Below the pieces are notes generated by a model. It had not been told where the DNA came from. It saw nothing but the letters and a program-made list of their open reading frames with translations, and did not search any database. Below are positions 54,336 to 63,891 of a stretch of 64,000 bases of DNA, in pieces; position 1 is the first letter of the stretch, and each line of letters begins with the position of its first letter. Made by a program: the position numbers and the translations under genes. Origin of the DNA: Metabacillus crassostreae (GTDB taxonomy: Bacteria > Bacillota > Bacilli > Bacillales > Bacillaceae); assembly GCF_016908395.1 (NCBI RefSeq), contig NZ_JAFBDU010000002.1, positions 558,001-622,000 of the forward strand, in the 5' to 3' direction.

Positions 54336-55085
54336 TTAATTTACAAGAATAATCTCAGTGTTTTCTTCATATTTGTTTAATTGAGTCGCAGGTTCACTAT
54401 TTGTAATAATTTTCACCTCATCCAATTCTGCAAATTTAGAAAATGACACTTCCCCAAATTTACTACTATCAGCAAGAATAAAGGCTTCTCGTGATAATGA
54501 TATAGCCCTCTCTTTTATTTGAGCTTCTTCAGGATCTGGGGTTGTTAAACCAAGATCATGATGAACTGCGTTTGTTCCCATGAAGCACTTATCAAAACGG
54601 TAATTCTTAATACTTGTGTATGCATCACGACCAATTGTTGCTTTCGTTACTTTTTTCACATAACCACCGATAAAATAAGTAACAATATCCTTTTCAAGCA
54701 ATGCTTCTAGATGGTCAACACCGTTGGTTACAACAACAATATCTTTTTGGTTCAAATAGGTGATTACCTGATAAGTAGTTGTTCCTGCATCCAAATAAAT
54801 ACAATCTCCATCTTGAATTAAATTTGCCGCATATTTAGCAATGATTCCTTTCTCATCAAAGTTTTTAGTCGTTTTTTCGTTAACACTTGGTTCTTCTCGT
54901 TTACTTTGAATTAATGAAGCTCCTCCATGAACTCTTTTTAAATAGTTTTGTTTCTCTAATTGATCAAGATCACGTCTTAACGTTGATTCAGATGTATTCG
55001 TTAAATCCACTAATTCCTGGAGCTTTACATTTTTTTTCTCTTTTAATAGGTTTAATATAATTTGATGCCTTTCAGTTATAAGCAT
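54336..55085 (-). CDS. DeoR family transcriptional regulator (FruR-like), orphan
   Basis: A 249-residue DeoR regulator. The N-terminal winged helix (residues 5-57, with LQELVDLTNTSESTLRRDLD at 22-41) is followed by the DeoR sensor domain, which resembles a ribose-5-phosphate isomerase fold and binds sugar phosphates (LDAGTTTYQV near 98, GTNAVHHDLGLTTPDPEEA near 170). By sequence style it is like FruR, which controls fruRKA. No fruK or fruA follows; a terminator closes the gene at once. Confidence 0.82.
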   Translation of the reverse strand: MLITERHQIILNLLKEKKNVKLQELVDLTNTSESTLRRDLDQLEKQNYLKRVHGGASLIQSKREEPSVNEKTTKNFDEKGIIAKYAANLIQDGDCIYLDAGTTTYQVITYLNQKDIVVVTNGVDHLEALLEKDIVTYFIGGYVKKVTKATIGRDAYTSIKNYRFDKCFMGTNAVHHDLGLTTPDPEEAQIKERAISLSREAFILADSSKFGEVSFSKFAELDEVKIITNSEPATQLNKYEENTEIILVN

Positions 55086-55218
55086 AATCTAACCTCCAAA
55101 ACACAATGTATGGCTTATTTAGTTCTAATCTTCATTCTAATAGTTTATATGAGAAAATACACAGTAAGTTTTTTAATTAATGGCTCTTTCTCAGGTTTAG
55201 GTCGTTATCTCCTTGATA

Positions 55219-55278
55219 TCGACCTTTAGCTCTGCTTTTCCTCTGCCTTTTGGTTTTCATTCCCTTTATGACGACCTA
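55219..55278. repeat. Single diverged copy of the 52-bp repeat unit
   Basis: GACCTTTAG, CTTTTGGTTTTCATTCCCTT and TATGACGACCTA follow each other in the same order as in the tandem array at 26954-27125. The match is partial. Confidence 0.45.
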
Positions 55279-55376
55279 TTTCTCAAACTACCATCCGTCT
55301 TAAATCTTCATCTAATCATCCATACAAAAAACTGATCACCCTAATTAAAAGATGACCAGCTTTTAAAATCTTTATC

Positions 55377-56843
55377 CTATAATTTTGGTGCTACTCTATG
55401 TTTTGTTCCTTGCTCATAGGAATAAGCTATCTCAATCAATGCTGGCTCACTAAAAGCTAAACCTGAAAACGTTATTCCGACTGGCTCTCCCTCATTCGTG
55501 TAGCCAGCAGGTACAGTTATTGACGGATATCCCGCTACTGCAGGTAGAAGTGCACCTATATTATTTGGAAAGACAATAGCATCTAATTGATGTTGTTCCA
55601 TAACAGCATCAATACCTTGCTTTCTAGCCAAGTAATAATCCTTCTCTAGACTATTAAGATAGTTTGGATCCGTTAAAGTTCCACTTGTTTTGTTTGAATC
55701 AAGAAAGAGCTTTTGACCATATTTCAATGCACTCTCACCAATTTGTTCATTCCGTTGTATTACATCTGAAAGTGTACGAACTCCTAAGGTAGAATCTACA
55801 TTTTTTAAATATGCCTCTAAATCTGCCTTAAACTCATATAAAAGAACATTTATATCCCAATCTTCATTTGTTGAAGGAATAACAATTGAATCAATCACCT
55901 CTGCTCCAAGCTCAGTTAGCTTTTCAATTGCTGTATTCATAACAGTAAGCTGTGATTCGTTTAACTCATCAAAATACGTATCACGAGCTATACCAATCTT
56001 TTTACCTTTTAATCCTTCTGATTTAAGGAACTCTGTGAAATCTACAGAAAGAAGCTCATTACTAAGAGTAATCGGATCTTTATCGTCTGTTCCTTGTAAA
56101 GCATTAAGAAGAATCGCTGCATCTTCTACTGTTCTAGCCATTGGACCTGCTGTATCCTGAGTATGAGAAATTGGTATAATACCTGTTCTGCTAATTAAAC
56201 CAACAGTAGGCTTAATTCCCACAATAGAGTTTTGACTTGCAGGACTTAAAATTGAACCACAGGTTTCCGTTCCTACTGAAACAGTCGCTAAATTTGCTGC
56301 AATTGCTGCTCCTGAACCTGCACTTGATCCACCAACAATAAACTTTTGCCCATAAGGATTTAATGTTTGTCCACCTCTTGAGCTATAACCTGTAGGCATA
56401 TCTTCAGCAATGAAATTAGCCCACTCTGTTAAGTTTGTTTTCCCTAAAATAATTGCACCTGCTTCACGCAACTTTTTTACAACAGCCCCATCTTCTTGCG
56501 CGTATGAGTCTGCTAAAACAAGAGAACCTGCACTTGTATGCATTTTATCTCCTGTATCAATATTATCCTTGATTACTACAGGAATTCCATGTAAAGACCC
56601 ACGGCTACCCTTCGTTTTTCTTTCATAATCAAGTGCTGCTGCAATTTGTAGTGCTTCTGGGTTAACTTCTATAATTGAGTTAATAGAAGGACCTGATTGG
56701 TCGATTTCTGATATTCTGGATAAATAGATAAGCACTAACTCTTTTGATGTAATTTCTTTATTTTCTAGTTTTTCTTGAATTTCACTAATCGTAGCCTCAA
56801 CTATCCATTCATTCTTAAGTTGCTCCAACTGTTCATCCTTCAT
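55377..56843 (-). CDS. Amidase (amidase signature family)
   Basis: A 488-residue serine amidase that hydrolyses an amide bond. The Ser-cisSer-Lys triad is visible: K92 in VVIKDNID, S173/S174 in GGSSAGSG and nucleophile S197 in GTETCGS. The sequence differs from GatA in lacking its long GatB-facing C-terminus, and no gatC or gatB genes are nearby, so it is not the tRNA amidotransferase. It may degrade amides or peptides from outside sources. There is no signal peptide. Substrate not deducible. Confidence 0.9.
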   Translation of the reverse strand: MKDEQLEQLKNEWIVEATISEIQEKLENKEITSKELVLIYLSRISEIDQSGPSINSIIEVNPEALQIAAALDYERKTKGSRGSLHGIPVVIKDNIDTGDKMHTSAGSLVLADSYAQEDGAVVKKLREAGAIILGKTNLTEWANFIAEDMPTGYSSRGGQTLNPYGQKFIVGGSSAGSGAAIAANLATVSVGTETCGSILSPASQNSIVGIKPTVGLISRTGIIPISHTQDTAGPMARTVEDAAILLNALQGTDDKDPITLSNELLSVDFTEFLKSEGLKGKKIGIARDTYFDELNESQLTVMNTAIEKLTELGAEVIDSIVIPSTNEDWDINVLLYEFKADLEAYLKNVDSTLGVRTLSDVIQRNEQIGESALKYGQKLFLDSNKTSGTLTDPNYLNSLEKDYYLARKQGIDAVMEQHQLDAIVFPNNIGALLPAVAGYPSITVPAGYTNEGEPVGITFSGLAFSEPALIEIAYSYEQGTKHRVAPKL

Positions 56844-56958
56844 CGGTAGTACCCCCTATTTTAACTAACATTGACTTTCATTTAGAATACATTATTTCGG
56901 TAGCCGAATAAAGTATATTAGTACCATATTTTATAATTAAAAGTTTCATGTATGATCA

Positions 56959-56989
56959 TTTGTTACTAATTGACCTTATTAGTAACAAA
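56959..56989. promoter_or_regulatory. Perfect 12-bp inverted repeat in the divergent amidase/membrane protein region
   Basis: TTTGTTACTAAT (56959-56970) and ATTAGTAACAAA (56978-56989) are exact complements separated by seven bases. No T run follows the arm in either direction as a good terminator needs, and both neighbouring genes point away from it, so an operator is more likely. It lies 116 bases upstream of the amidase; the rest of the 344-base gap holds nothing else recognised. Confidence 0.6.
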
Positions 56990-57187
56990 AAAGCTCTCCA
57001 TCAATTAGATGTTGTTATAGTACCTTTAAATCTAGCTCTATTACAATAATATAGCCTGGTAGCATGTTTATATTAGTTAAGGTAAATAATATATATATCC
57101 AAAAGGTAAATGAGCTATCTAGAATAAAAAACTTCATTAGAGGAATTATAGTTGTAAAATAAAGGAACGATAATAAGGTGACGATAA

Positions 57188-57976
57188 ATGAATAATTATA
57201 CAAATAGCAACACCGCTAGACGCTACAAAGCTCACGTTAGCATTCTCGGAACTACTCAAATTCATTTAAGAAACCCTTTTATTATAGCTTGGTGGAGTGC
57301 AGCTTTTCCTGGGTTTGGTCACTTACTACTGTCCAAGTATATTCGCGGGTTTGTACTATTTATATGGGAAGTTGTTGTGAATGTTAAAGCAAATATTAAT
57401 TTAGCAATGGTTTATTCATTTCAAGGGGAAATTGATAGAGCTAAAGAAATATTGGACACAAGATGGCTGTTAATATATATTCCAGTTTATTTGTTTGGAA
57501 TATGGGATAGTTACCGTACAACCGTAGACTTGAATAATGTCTATATATTATCTGAGAGGGAAGAACATCCTTTTAATACTTTTAGTATAGGTGCACTTGA
57601 AATTAACTATCTTGACAAAAGAAACCCAATACTGGCTTTAATTTGGTCATTGTTTGTTCCTGGTCTTGGTCAACTATACATACACAGAATTGTGACAGCG
57701 TTCTTTGTTATTATTTGGGTTGTTCTTTTTAGTTATTATTCTCACAGCCTTGAAGCAATATCACTTTTATTTTTAGGTCATGTACAAGAAGCAACATCTG
57801 TTTTAAAACCAGAATGGTTCTTATTTTTCCCTTCTATTTATGGTTTTTCAGTTTTTGACTCTTACATGAATACAGTTGAAAATAACAATCTTTATGATAA
57901 AGAACAACGTAAGTATTTAAAAGAAAACTACCAAACACCTGCTTTTAAATTAATAAAAGCACAAAAAGTGAAGTGA
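57188..57976 (+). CDS. Membrane protein with an internal tandem duplication, unrecognised
   Basis: A 262-residue protein with about six to eight hydrophobic segments and no signal peptide. Two halves are homologous: residues 28-117 and 145-234, period 117. Both halves begin RNP, have a hydrophobic run ending PG[FL]G[HQ]L, another (GFVLFIWEVVV / AFFVIIWVVLF), a helix, a W-L-P block and end with DSY-x-x-TV-x-x-NN (IWDSYRTTVDLNN, VFDSYMNTVENNN). The PGxGxxY feature is reminiscent of TM2 domains, but I do not recognise the family. It is followed eight bases later by another small membrane protein, so the two form an operon. AAGGTGA ribosome site. Function unknown. Confidence 0.85.
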   Translation: MNNYTNSNTARRYKAHVSILGTTQIHLRNPFIIAWWSAAFPGFGHLLLSKYIRGFVLFIWEVVVNVKANINLAMVYSFQGEIDRAKEILDTRWLLIYIPVYLFGIWDSYRTTVDLNNVYILSEREEHPFNTFSIGALEINYLDKRNPILALIWSLFVPGLGQLYIHRIVTAFFVIIWVVLFSYYSHSLEAISLLFLGHVQEATSVLKPEWFLFFPSIYGFSVFDSYMNTVENNNLYDKEQRKYLKENYQTPAFKLIKAQKVK

Positions 57977-57983
57977 AAAGAAA

Positions 57984-58442
57984 ATGCAACTGTTCTCAAC
58001 ATTTGAATGTAACACTTTTCTAGAAATGGCGATTTCAATGTTAGAAAAAAAGGGTATCGCAAAAGATAGAATCTATGCTATTCCCCTTGATAATCGTATG
58101 GAAGAACGAAAAATTTTTGATACGATTCACCGATCTGACGGCACCTCTCTTATCGATATTGGAATGGTACTTGCAACAGCTTTTTCGGTTATTTGTGCTA
58201 GTATAGGTTTCAAGTTAACATGGGGGCCAATATACTGGGGATTAATTGGTGCATTTCTTGGATTTATGGTGGGATTTGCTATACGTTTATATACTGAGAA
58301 GATTCTAAAAAAGAAAAGAAGATTATTAAAGGGTAAGCAGTCAGAAGTCATTTTAATTATTGATTGTGAGGAAACACAAGCAGAAATGGTAGAAAATATT
58401 TTATGGAGACATTATGCATTAGGTGTAGCAAAGGTTAAGTGA
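57984..58442 (+). CDS. Small membrane protein, two helices, unrecognised
   Basis: A 152-residue protein. Residues 1-50 are soluble (MQLFSTFECNTFLEMAISML), helices lie at about 57-77 and 83-103 with a Gly-rich GAFLGFMVGFA second helix, a very basic stretch KKKRRLLKGK (about 109-118) follows, and the last 30 residues form a soluble beta-helix piece with EVILIIDCEETQAEMVENIL. The N- and C-terminal soluble parts with two central helices resemble general-stress 17M-like proteins. It is translated just after the duplicated membrane protein and the two are probably partners. Function unknown. Confidence 0.8.
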   Translation: MQLFSTFECNTFLEMAISMLEKKGIAKDRIYAIPLDNRMEERKIFDTIHRSDGTSLIDIGMVLATAFSVICASIGFKLTWGPIYWGLIGAFLGFMVGFAIRLYTEKILKKKRRLLKGKQSEVILIIDCEETQAEMVENILWRHYALGVAKVK

Positions 58443-58486
58443 TTATAATAAAAAATAACCCTATATTTTATCTTATACTTTTAATC

Positions 58487-58526
58487 AAAAAAGGCATGGA
58501 TTTCAACATAATCCATGCCTTTTTTA
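58487..58526. terminator. Bidirectional terminator between the membrane protein gene and hemH
   Basis: AAAAAAGGCATGGATT pairs perfectly with AATCCATGCCTTTTTT around a seven-base loop. It serves the converging hemH operon and the small membrane protein gene. Confidence 0.92.
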
Positions 58527-58543
58527 TTCTATAGTATAAGATT

Positions 58544-59479
58544 TTATTTATGTTCCTTTAAATGCTTCAACACAACGGTTGAAAGACAATCGATAAATTC
58601 GGGCTTAGCGTTTGGCATTTCTGGGCGATAATAGCTAGCACTTAGTTCATCTGTGATCACTTTACACTCATAATCATTATCGAAAAGTACTTCTAAGTGA
58701 TCAGCTACAAAGCCTACAGGAATGTAAACAAACGTTCTATATCCTTCTTCAAACAGGTCTCGTGTTAAATCTTGTACATCAGGACCTAACCAAGGCTCAG
58801 GTGTATTTCCTGCACTTTGCCATCCTGTTACATATTTTTTTACACCTGCCGCTTCAGCAATTAAATCAGCTGTTTCTTGAAGCTGCTGTGGATAAGGATC
58901 TCCATTTGCAATGATCTTCTCAGGTAAACTGTGCGCTGATACAACAAGAATGGCTGAATCTTTTTCTTGCTGAGTCATTTTTCCAAATGTCTCTTTTAAG
59001 CGGTCTGCCCAATAGGCAATGAACTTTGGCTCAGTATACCAGCTTTCAACTGAAGTGATTGTTAAGCCTCCAAGTTTTTCAGCCTCTTCCTTTGCTCGTC
59101 CATTATAAGATTTCACACTAAAGGTTGAAAAATGTGGAGCTAGTACTATACTAACTGCCTCTGTGATCCCATCTTCATGCATCTGTTTAACAGCATCTTC
59201 CACAAATGGTTCAATATGCTTTAAACCTAAATACATTTTAAATTCAATATCATCTTGAATGTCATTTAGATGCTTTTCAAGGTTTTCTGCTTGATCTAAT
59301 GTGATTTTTGCTAATGGAGAAATCCCCCCAATAGCTTCATAACGGTCTTTTAAATCTTGTAGTGCTTCTGGTGCTGGCTTACGACCGTGGCGGATATGTG
59401 TATAATAACGCTCAATATCTTCTTCTTTATATGGTGTACCATAAGCCATAACTAATAGACCCATTTTTTTCTTACTCAC
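58544..59479 (-). CDS. hemH: Coproporphyrin ferrochelatase
   Basis: Inserts iron into coproporphyrin III in the coproporphyrin-dependent haem pathway of Gram-positive bacteria. The protein matches HemH of B. subtilis closely: [30 protein letters not shown] (metal-binding His) and the SAHSLPEKI and [12 protein letters not shown] motifs. The longest frame starts at an ATG at 59488 that touches the AGAGGTG ribosome site; a GTG at 59479 gives [14 protein letters not shown], like the known N-terminus, and 311 residues. It follows hemE in one operon. hemY, third gene in B. subtilis, is absent here. Confidence 0.95.
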   Translation of the reverse strand: MSKKKMGLLVMAYGTPYKEEDIERYYTHIRHGRKPAPEALQDLKDRYEAIGGISPLAKITLDQAENLEKHLNDIQDDIEFKMYLGLKHIEPFVEDAVKQMHEDGITEAVSIVLAPHFSTFSVKSYNGRAKEEAEKLGGLTITSVESWYTEPKFIAYWADRLKETFGKMTQQEKDSAILVVSAHSLPEKIIANGDPYPQQLQETADLIAEAAGVKKYVTGWQSAGNTPEPWLGPDVQDLTRDLFEEGYRTFVYIPVGFVADHLEVLFDNDYECKVITDELSASYYRPEMPNAKPEFIDCLSTVVLKHLKEHK

Positions 59480-59565
59480 GTCATTCACCTCTAATTCAAT
59501 TCGTCAGCTTATTTTCTCATTATTTATCGATACCATCCATTTTGGATGTGTTTAAGAATTATTTG

Positions 59566-60615
59566 TTACTTACTTTTAACCTGCTTAGAATAATCATGAA
59601 CAAAAGCTGTTAATTTCTTTAAAGATTCTGGATTTACCTGTGGGAATACACCATGACCTAAATTAAAAATATAACCATCCTGCTGCATACCTTGATCTAA
59701 TATAGCTTTAGCTCTTTCTTCAATTACTTCCCAAGGAGAAAGTAAAATAGCTGGGTCAAGATTTCCTTGAAGAGTTTTCGTTAATCCCATACCTCGAGCT
59801 TCTTGAACTTGAAGTCTCCAATCAAGACCTACAACATCTAATGGGAGATCATGCCATTCACGTGCTAAATGACTTGCACCAACACCAAACATAATTAAAG
59901 GTACATTTTCTTCTCTTAATTCACTGAAAATGCGTTCCATTGTCGGCTTTATATAATAACGATAGTCTGCCACATTAAGTGCTCCTACCCAAGAATCAAA
60001 AACTTGAATTGCTTTAGCTCCAGCCTTGATTTGTGCTTTTACATACACAATACTCATCTCTGCTAATTTATCCATTAATGCAAACCAAGCTTTCGGCTCA
60101 GAGTACATAAATGCTTTTGTTTTGTTATAACTCTTCGATGGTCCTCCTTCAATCATATAACTTGCTAATGTAAAAGGAGCACCTGTAAAGCCAATAAGCG
60201 GAACATCTAACTGTTCTTGTGTAAGTAATTTAATTGTATCTAATACATAAGGAACATCACTCTCAGGATCAATTTCTCCCAATTTTTCTACATCACTTAG
60301 TGAACGAATTGGATCATCAATCACTGGACCTATTCCTGATTTAATTTCTACGTCTACTCCAATAGCAGGAAGTGGCGTCATAATGTCTTTATAAAGAATG
60401 GCAGCATCTACACCATATTGTTCAACAGGCAGCCTTGTTACATAAGCACATAGCTCCGGCTGATGTGTTATTTCAAAAAGACTATATTTTTCTTTAATTG
60501 CACGGTATTCAGGCTGTGAGCGACCCGCCTGCCTCATATACCAAACCGGCACATGATCTGTTTTTTCTCCTCGACACGCCTTTAAAAACGTATCATTGAA
60601 TCTCTTTTCTGCCAT
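59566..60615 (-). CDS. hemE: Uroporphyrinogen decarboxylase
   Basis: Turns uroporphyrinogen III into coproporphyrinogen III by four decarboxylations. The 349 residues include the signature [16 protein letters not shown] (residues about 23-38) and the catalytic-site [11 protein letters not shown] near the C-terminus. It is upstream of hemH with 77 bases between. Length normal. Cytosolic enzyme, first gene of hemEH. Confidence 0.96.
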   Translation of the reverse strand: MAEKRFNDTFLKACRGEKTDHVPVWYMRQAGRSQPEYRAIKEKYSLFEITHQPELCAYVTRLPVEQYGVDAAILYKDIMTPLPAIGVDVEIKSGIGPVIDDPIRSLSDVEKLGEIDPESDVPYVLDTIKLLTQEQLDVPLIGFTGAPFTLASYMIEGGPSKSYNKTKAFMYSEPKAWFALMDKLAEMSIVYVKAQIKAGAKAIQVFDSWVGALNVADYRYYIKPTMERIFSELREENVPLIMFGVGASHLAREWHDLPLDVVGLDWRLQVQEARGMGLTKTLQGNLDPAILLSPWEVIEERAKAILDQGMQQDGYIFNLGHGVFPQVNPESLKKLTAFVHDYSKQVKSK

Positions 60616-60805
60616 TCTAAAAAGGCCACCTTTCTATGTAAAAGGGGAAAACCCCTTTATTAAATAATACTTATTATAATCTAATACTTATTCTATATTA
60701 TTCTCTCTGCCCTTTCAACTATAACGGTTTCATTTCATGTTGTATAGCTTTGATATACAAATGTCAAAAAATAGACGAATAAATCAATGAAACTGTTTTT
60801 ATTAC

Positions 60806-62950
60806 TTATTCATTTGAACTGAAAAGACTAGGTTTGATCGATTTTGTGAGCATGCCTTCTTTATTTGTTTGTACATTATAAGGGGCTACAGAATAAGTAC
60901 TTTCTGAAAACACATTAATATAAGGAATCTCATAATGCCCTTTACCTTTAACTGTACCAACAAGCTTTGTAGTACCAGTTTTTGTTTTCTCATAAACTCG
61001 GTACTCAACACGATCATCCTGCTGAGCATCCCATTCAAGTGTTAATGTAATTAATCCCAGTGGTTTAAATGTATATCTAGCATCAACCCGGTTGATTTCC
61101 TGTATTCGAATAGGGCTATCTAGATCATCCACACCATCCGGAACTGAAAAAGCAACGTTTTGATCCCAGCTAGCATCTGTTAGGATATCTTTAAACAGCT
61201 TAGTAGGATATGAGCTACCATGCTTTAAGTAATGGTTTTCATCTGTTTTATCATATCCCATCCAAAGTGCACCAACAACATTCTCTGTATACCCAACAAA
61301 CCAAGCATCTTTTGAAGCACCATCAACATTCGGATAAGAAGTTGTACCAGTTTTCCCGGCAAGTTCGCCTTTGAATTCTCCACTTTTCGCTGTTCCTTCA
61401 CTAACAACATGCTGTAGCATTCTAGTCATATCCCAGGAAGTTTGTGGAGAAAAAACCTGTTGTAATTCACTATAATGTTCAGCTATTACCTTCCCATCAT
61501 CACTTTTTATTTCATTAATAAGATGGTGGTCACTATAACTTCCACCTTTTGCAAAAGTTCGATATGCATTGGCCATTTGAATAGGAGTAACTCCTTCAGA
61601 TAATCCACCTAGAGCAATAGCTAATCCATCATCTTTAATTCCTATACCAAGGCTTTGTAAATATTTTTTGCTTTCTTTAATTCCTAATTCAGATAATGTC
61701 CAGACTGCCGCAGCATTTTTTGATGATATAATAGCATCAAACATTGATACTTCTCCTGAATATTGTTTATCATAATTCTCAGGAGAATAATCACCATATG
61801 TTTCCTTTTCATCCTTTAATAACGAATAAGGATTAAATAAACCTTTCTCAAGAACAGGTCCGTATACCGCAACAGGTTTAAACGTGGAGCCTGGTTGTCT
61901 TTGAATCTTGATTCTATTTAATCCTTTTGGAACATAATCACGGCCACCAACAGCTGCTAATACCCCTCCTGTATCGTTATCTAACAATATAAATGCCCCT
62001 TGTGCTTGATCATCGGTACCAGGAAAATACTCATTTTTTTGAAACAGATCATAAGCTGATTTTTGTAATGTTGATTGAAGTGGAACAGTTATTGTATAAC
62101 CACCTCTTAACAACTCTTCATTAGAAATTGCATATTTTTCCTCCGCTTCATCAAATACCATATCAATATATGTGGTTAGCCAAGGACTTTCATGTTTTTC
62201 ACTAACTTGGAGCTTCACAGTTTTCCCTTGTGTTCTAACAACCTCATCATAAGAAATATACTCTTGATCTCCCATTAAACTTAAAATAATATCTCTACGC
62301 TCTTTGCTTTTAGCAAGATTATTAATCGGAGAATAATTAGTAGGTGCCTTAGGTATACCAGCTAGAACTGCACCTTCTTCTAATGTTAGCTCTGAAACAT
62401 CTTTACTAAAATAAAATTCAGCTGCAGATTTTATTCCATAAGCACCATGTCCAAAATAAACTTGGTTTAAATACATTTCTAATAATTTTTTCTTGCTATA
62501 ACGTCTTTCAAGATTGATTGCAATTATCGCTTCCTTCGTTTTTCGAAGAAGTGTTTTATCATTTGTTAAAAAAATGTTTTTCGCTAGTTGTTGGGTAATT
62601 GTACTACCACCTTCAACCTTCCCACCAGCTAATATATCTTTATAAAGTGCGCGACCAATAGATCTCATATCAATTCCATGATGCTCATAAAACCTTTGAT
62701 CTTCTACAGCAACAAAGGATTGCTGTACATACTCAGGCACCTCAGATATATCGACCAATTCTCTATTCTCTAAAAAAAGCTTTGTTATTTCATTACCTTC
62801 CATATCGACTAATTTCGATGCTGTATTCATAACTAGCTTTTCTTCATCTATTACATAATTCCCCATAAATATAATGAATAAATAGCCTAACAAAGCAATA
62901 ATGAACGTCATTGCGATTGAGAGACCAGTTAGAAGAAGTTTCTTTTTCAT
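60806..62950 (-). CDS. pbpF: Class A penicillin-binding protein PbpF-like
   Basis: A 714-residue membrane-anchored enzyme that polymerises and cross-links peptidoglycan. A cytoplasmic MKKK start and one membrane helix (5-29) precede the glycosyltransferase-51 domain with EDQRFYEH (83-90, catalytic Glu) and GGSTITQQLAKN (114-125). The transpeptidase domain has GSTFKP with the catalytic serine near 355, SSKNA near 412 and KTGTT near 533. A fibronectin-type-III-like tail ends the protein. B. subtilis pbpF lies beside hemE in the same order and is active in the forespore; role here is inferred. Confidence 0.92.
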   Translation of the reverse strand: MKKKLLLTGLSIAMTFIIALLGYLFIIFMGNYVIDEEKLVMNTASKLVDMEGNEITKLFLENRELVDISEVPEYVQQSFVAVEDQRFYEHHGIDMRSIGRALYKDILAGGKVEGGSTITQQLAKNIFLTNDKTLLRKTKEAIIAINLERRYSKKKLLEMYLNQVYFGHGAYGIKSAAEFYFSKDVSELTLEEGAVLAGIPKAPTNYSPINNLAKSKERRDIILSLMGDQEYISYDEVVRTQGKTVKLQVSEKHESPWLTTYIDMVFDEAEEKYAISNEELLRGGYTITVPLQSTLQKSAYDLFQKNEYFPGTDDQAQGAFILLDNDTGGVLAAVGGRDYVPKGLNRIKIQRQPGSTFKPVAVYGPVLEKGLFNPYSLLKDEKETYGDYSPENYDKQYSGEVSMFDAIISSKNAAAVWTLSELGIKESKKYLQSLGIGIKDDGLAIALGGLSEGVTPIQMANAYRTFAKGGSYSDHHLINEIKSDDGKVIAEHYSELQQVFSPQTSWDMTRMLQHVVSEGTAKSGEFKGELAGKTGTTSYPNVDGASKDAWFVGYTENVVGALWMGYDKTDENHYLKHGSSYPTKLFKDILTDASWDQNVAFSVPDGVDDLDSPIRIQEINRVDARYTFKPLGLITLTLEWDAQQDDRVEYRVYEKTKTGTTKLVGTVKGKGHYEIPYINVFSESTYSVAPYNVQTNKEGMLTKSIKPSLFSSNE

Positions 62951-63095
62951 TCAAAATCACCCCTTATATTTCTTAGTATTGTTAAAAATAGGTAGGTATA
63001 TGTGTAAAACACTAAAATTGGAAAAAATCAATATATAGTTGTTATAATGATACTAGTACTATTGATCATAAACTAATTAATGAGGTGAAGAAATA

Positions 63096-63605
63096 ATGAA
63101 TCTATACATAACTTACGGAACAAATGACTATTTGGCAAAAATAAAAAAAGATCATCCTGACAAGAACCTGCTTCATATGGAAAACGCTGATACAACTGTA
63201 CTTTTTCATGAAACAACCGAACAATCCATTTTTAATGAGCCTAAAAAGTATGAAGTGTTAGATTCATCAGGAGAGCTAAGCAATGGCTTATATGCTGTCC
63301 TAAACAATATCCCTGTTACAGAAGAGGGAAAACCACTTTTTGAAAAACGTTTTAGCGAAAGAGCTCGATTAATTGAAAATGAACCAGGCTTCTCTGCAAT
63401 TCGAGTATTACGACCTAAAAATGGTGATACATATATTATTTTAACATTATGGGAAAACGAACAATACTTCAAAGCTTGGCAGGAGTCAAAAGCATATGAA
63501 AATGCCCATAAAAAAAGAGGAACAAGTGAGGGAGTCGATAAACATTCCATATTCCCGCGCCCTTCTTATGTAACCACATACTCACTTATAAATAACGAAG
63601 AATAA
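63096..63605 (+). CDS. hmoB: Haem-degrading monooxygenase HmoB
   Basis: Oxidatively opens haem to release iron. The 169 residues comprise a divergent N-terminal half and a C-terminal antibiotic-biosynthesis-monooxygenase (ABM) fold (about 66-165): RARLIENEPGFSAIRVLRP, DTYIILTLWENEQYFKAW and HKKRGTSEGVD. These match B. subtilis HmoB (YhgC), which is also next to pbpF. Divergent from pbpF; GAGGTGAAGAA ribosome site. Confidence 0.92.
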   Translation: MNLYITYGTNDYLAKIKKDHPDKNLLHMENADTTVLFHETTEQSIFNEPKKYEVLDSSGELSNGLYAVLNNIPVTEEGKPLFEKRFSERARLIENEPGFSAIRVLRPKNGDTYIILTLWENEQYFKAWQESKAYENAHKKRGTSEGVDKHSIFPRPSYVTTYSLINNEE

Positions 63606-63629
63606 AAACATACTAACATAATTTTAAAA

Positions 63630-63891
63630 ATTATCCATAAAGACAATAAATCTAAATATATTTATAATACTGTTTTCTATTAATCAGTAACTGTAAAACA
63701 ATTGTGTACCATTGCACCACAGACACAAAGAGTAGCCGTGGAGGTAGCTGAGCCTCCACGGCTACTCTTGCTCAATCAATAATTAAATAAAAGGCTAGGA
63801 CATAAGTATTTAAGCTAAAATTAAACCCAATATTAGGTGATCGCTCAATTGATATTTCGCCTAATCTTTCGGATCTTTATTTGTTGATAGG
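63630..63891. repeat. Dispersed structured repeat, rearranged degenerate copy G
   Basis: Two pieces of the repeat family in opposite sense. 63630-63660 resembles the left end of copy F (GACAATAAATCTAAAT), and 63791-63891 resembles the left arm of copy B (AAGGCTAGGACATAAGTATT with its hairpin). Between them AAGAGTAGCCGTGGAGG (63728-63744) pairs perfectly over 17 bp with CCTCCACGGCTACTCTT (63753-63769). The rest of the window to 64000 holds no recognisable gene. Confidence 0.7.

Noticed and set aside
57015-57203. Minus-strand 62-codon hydrophobic frame in the amidase/membrane protein gap
   Set aside because: Overlaps the start of the plus-strand gene, has no ribosome site, and would lie in a promoter region.
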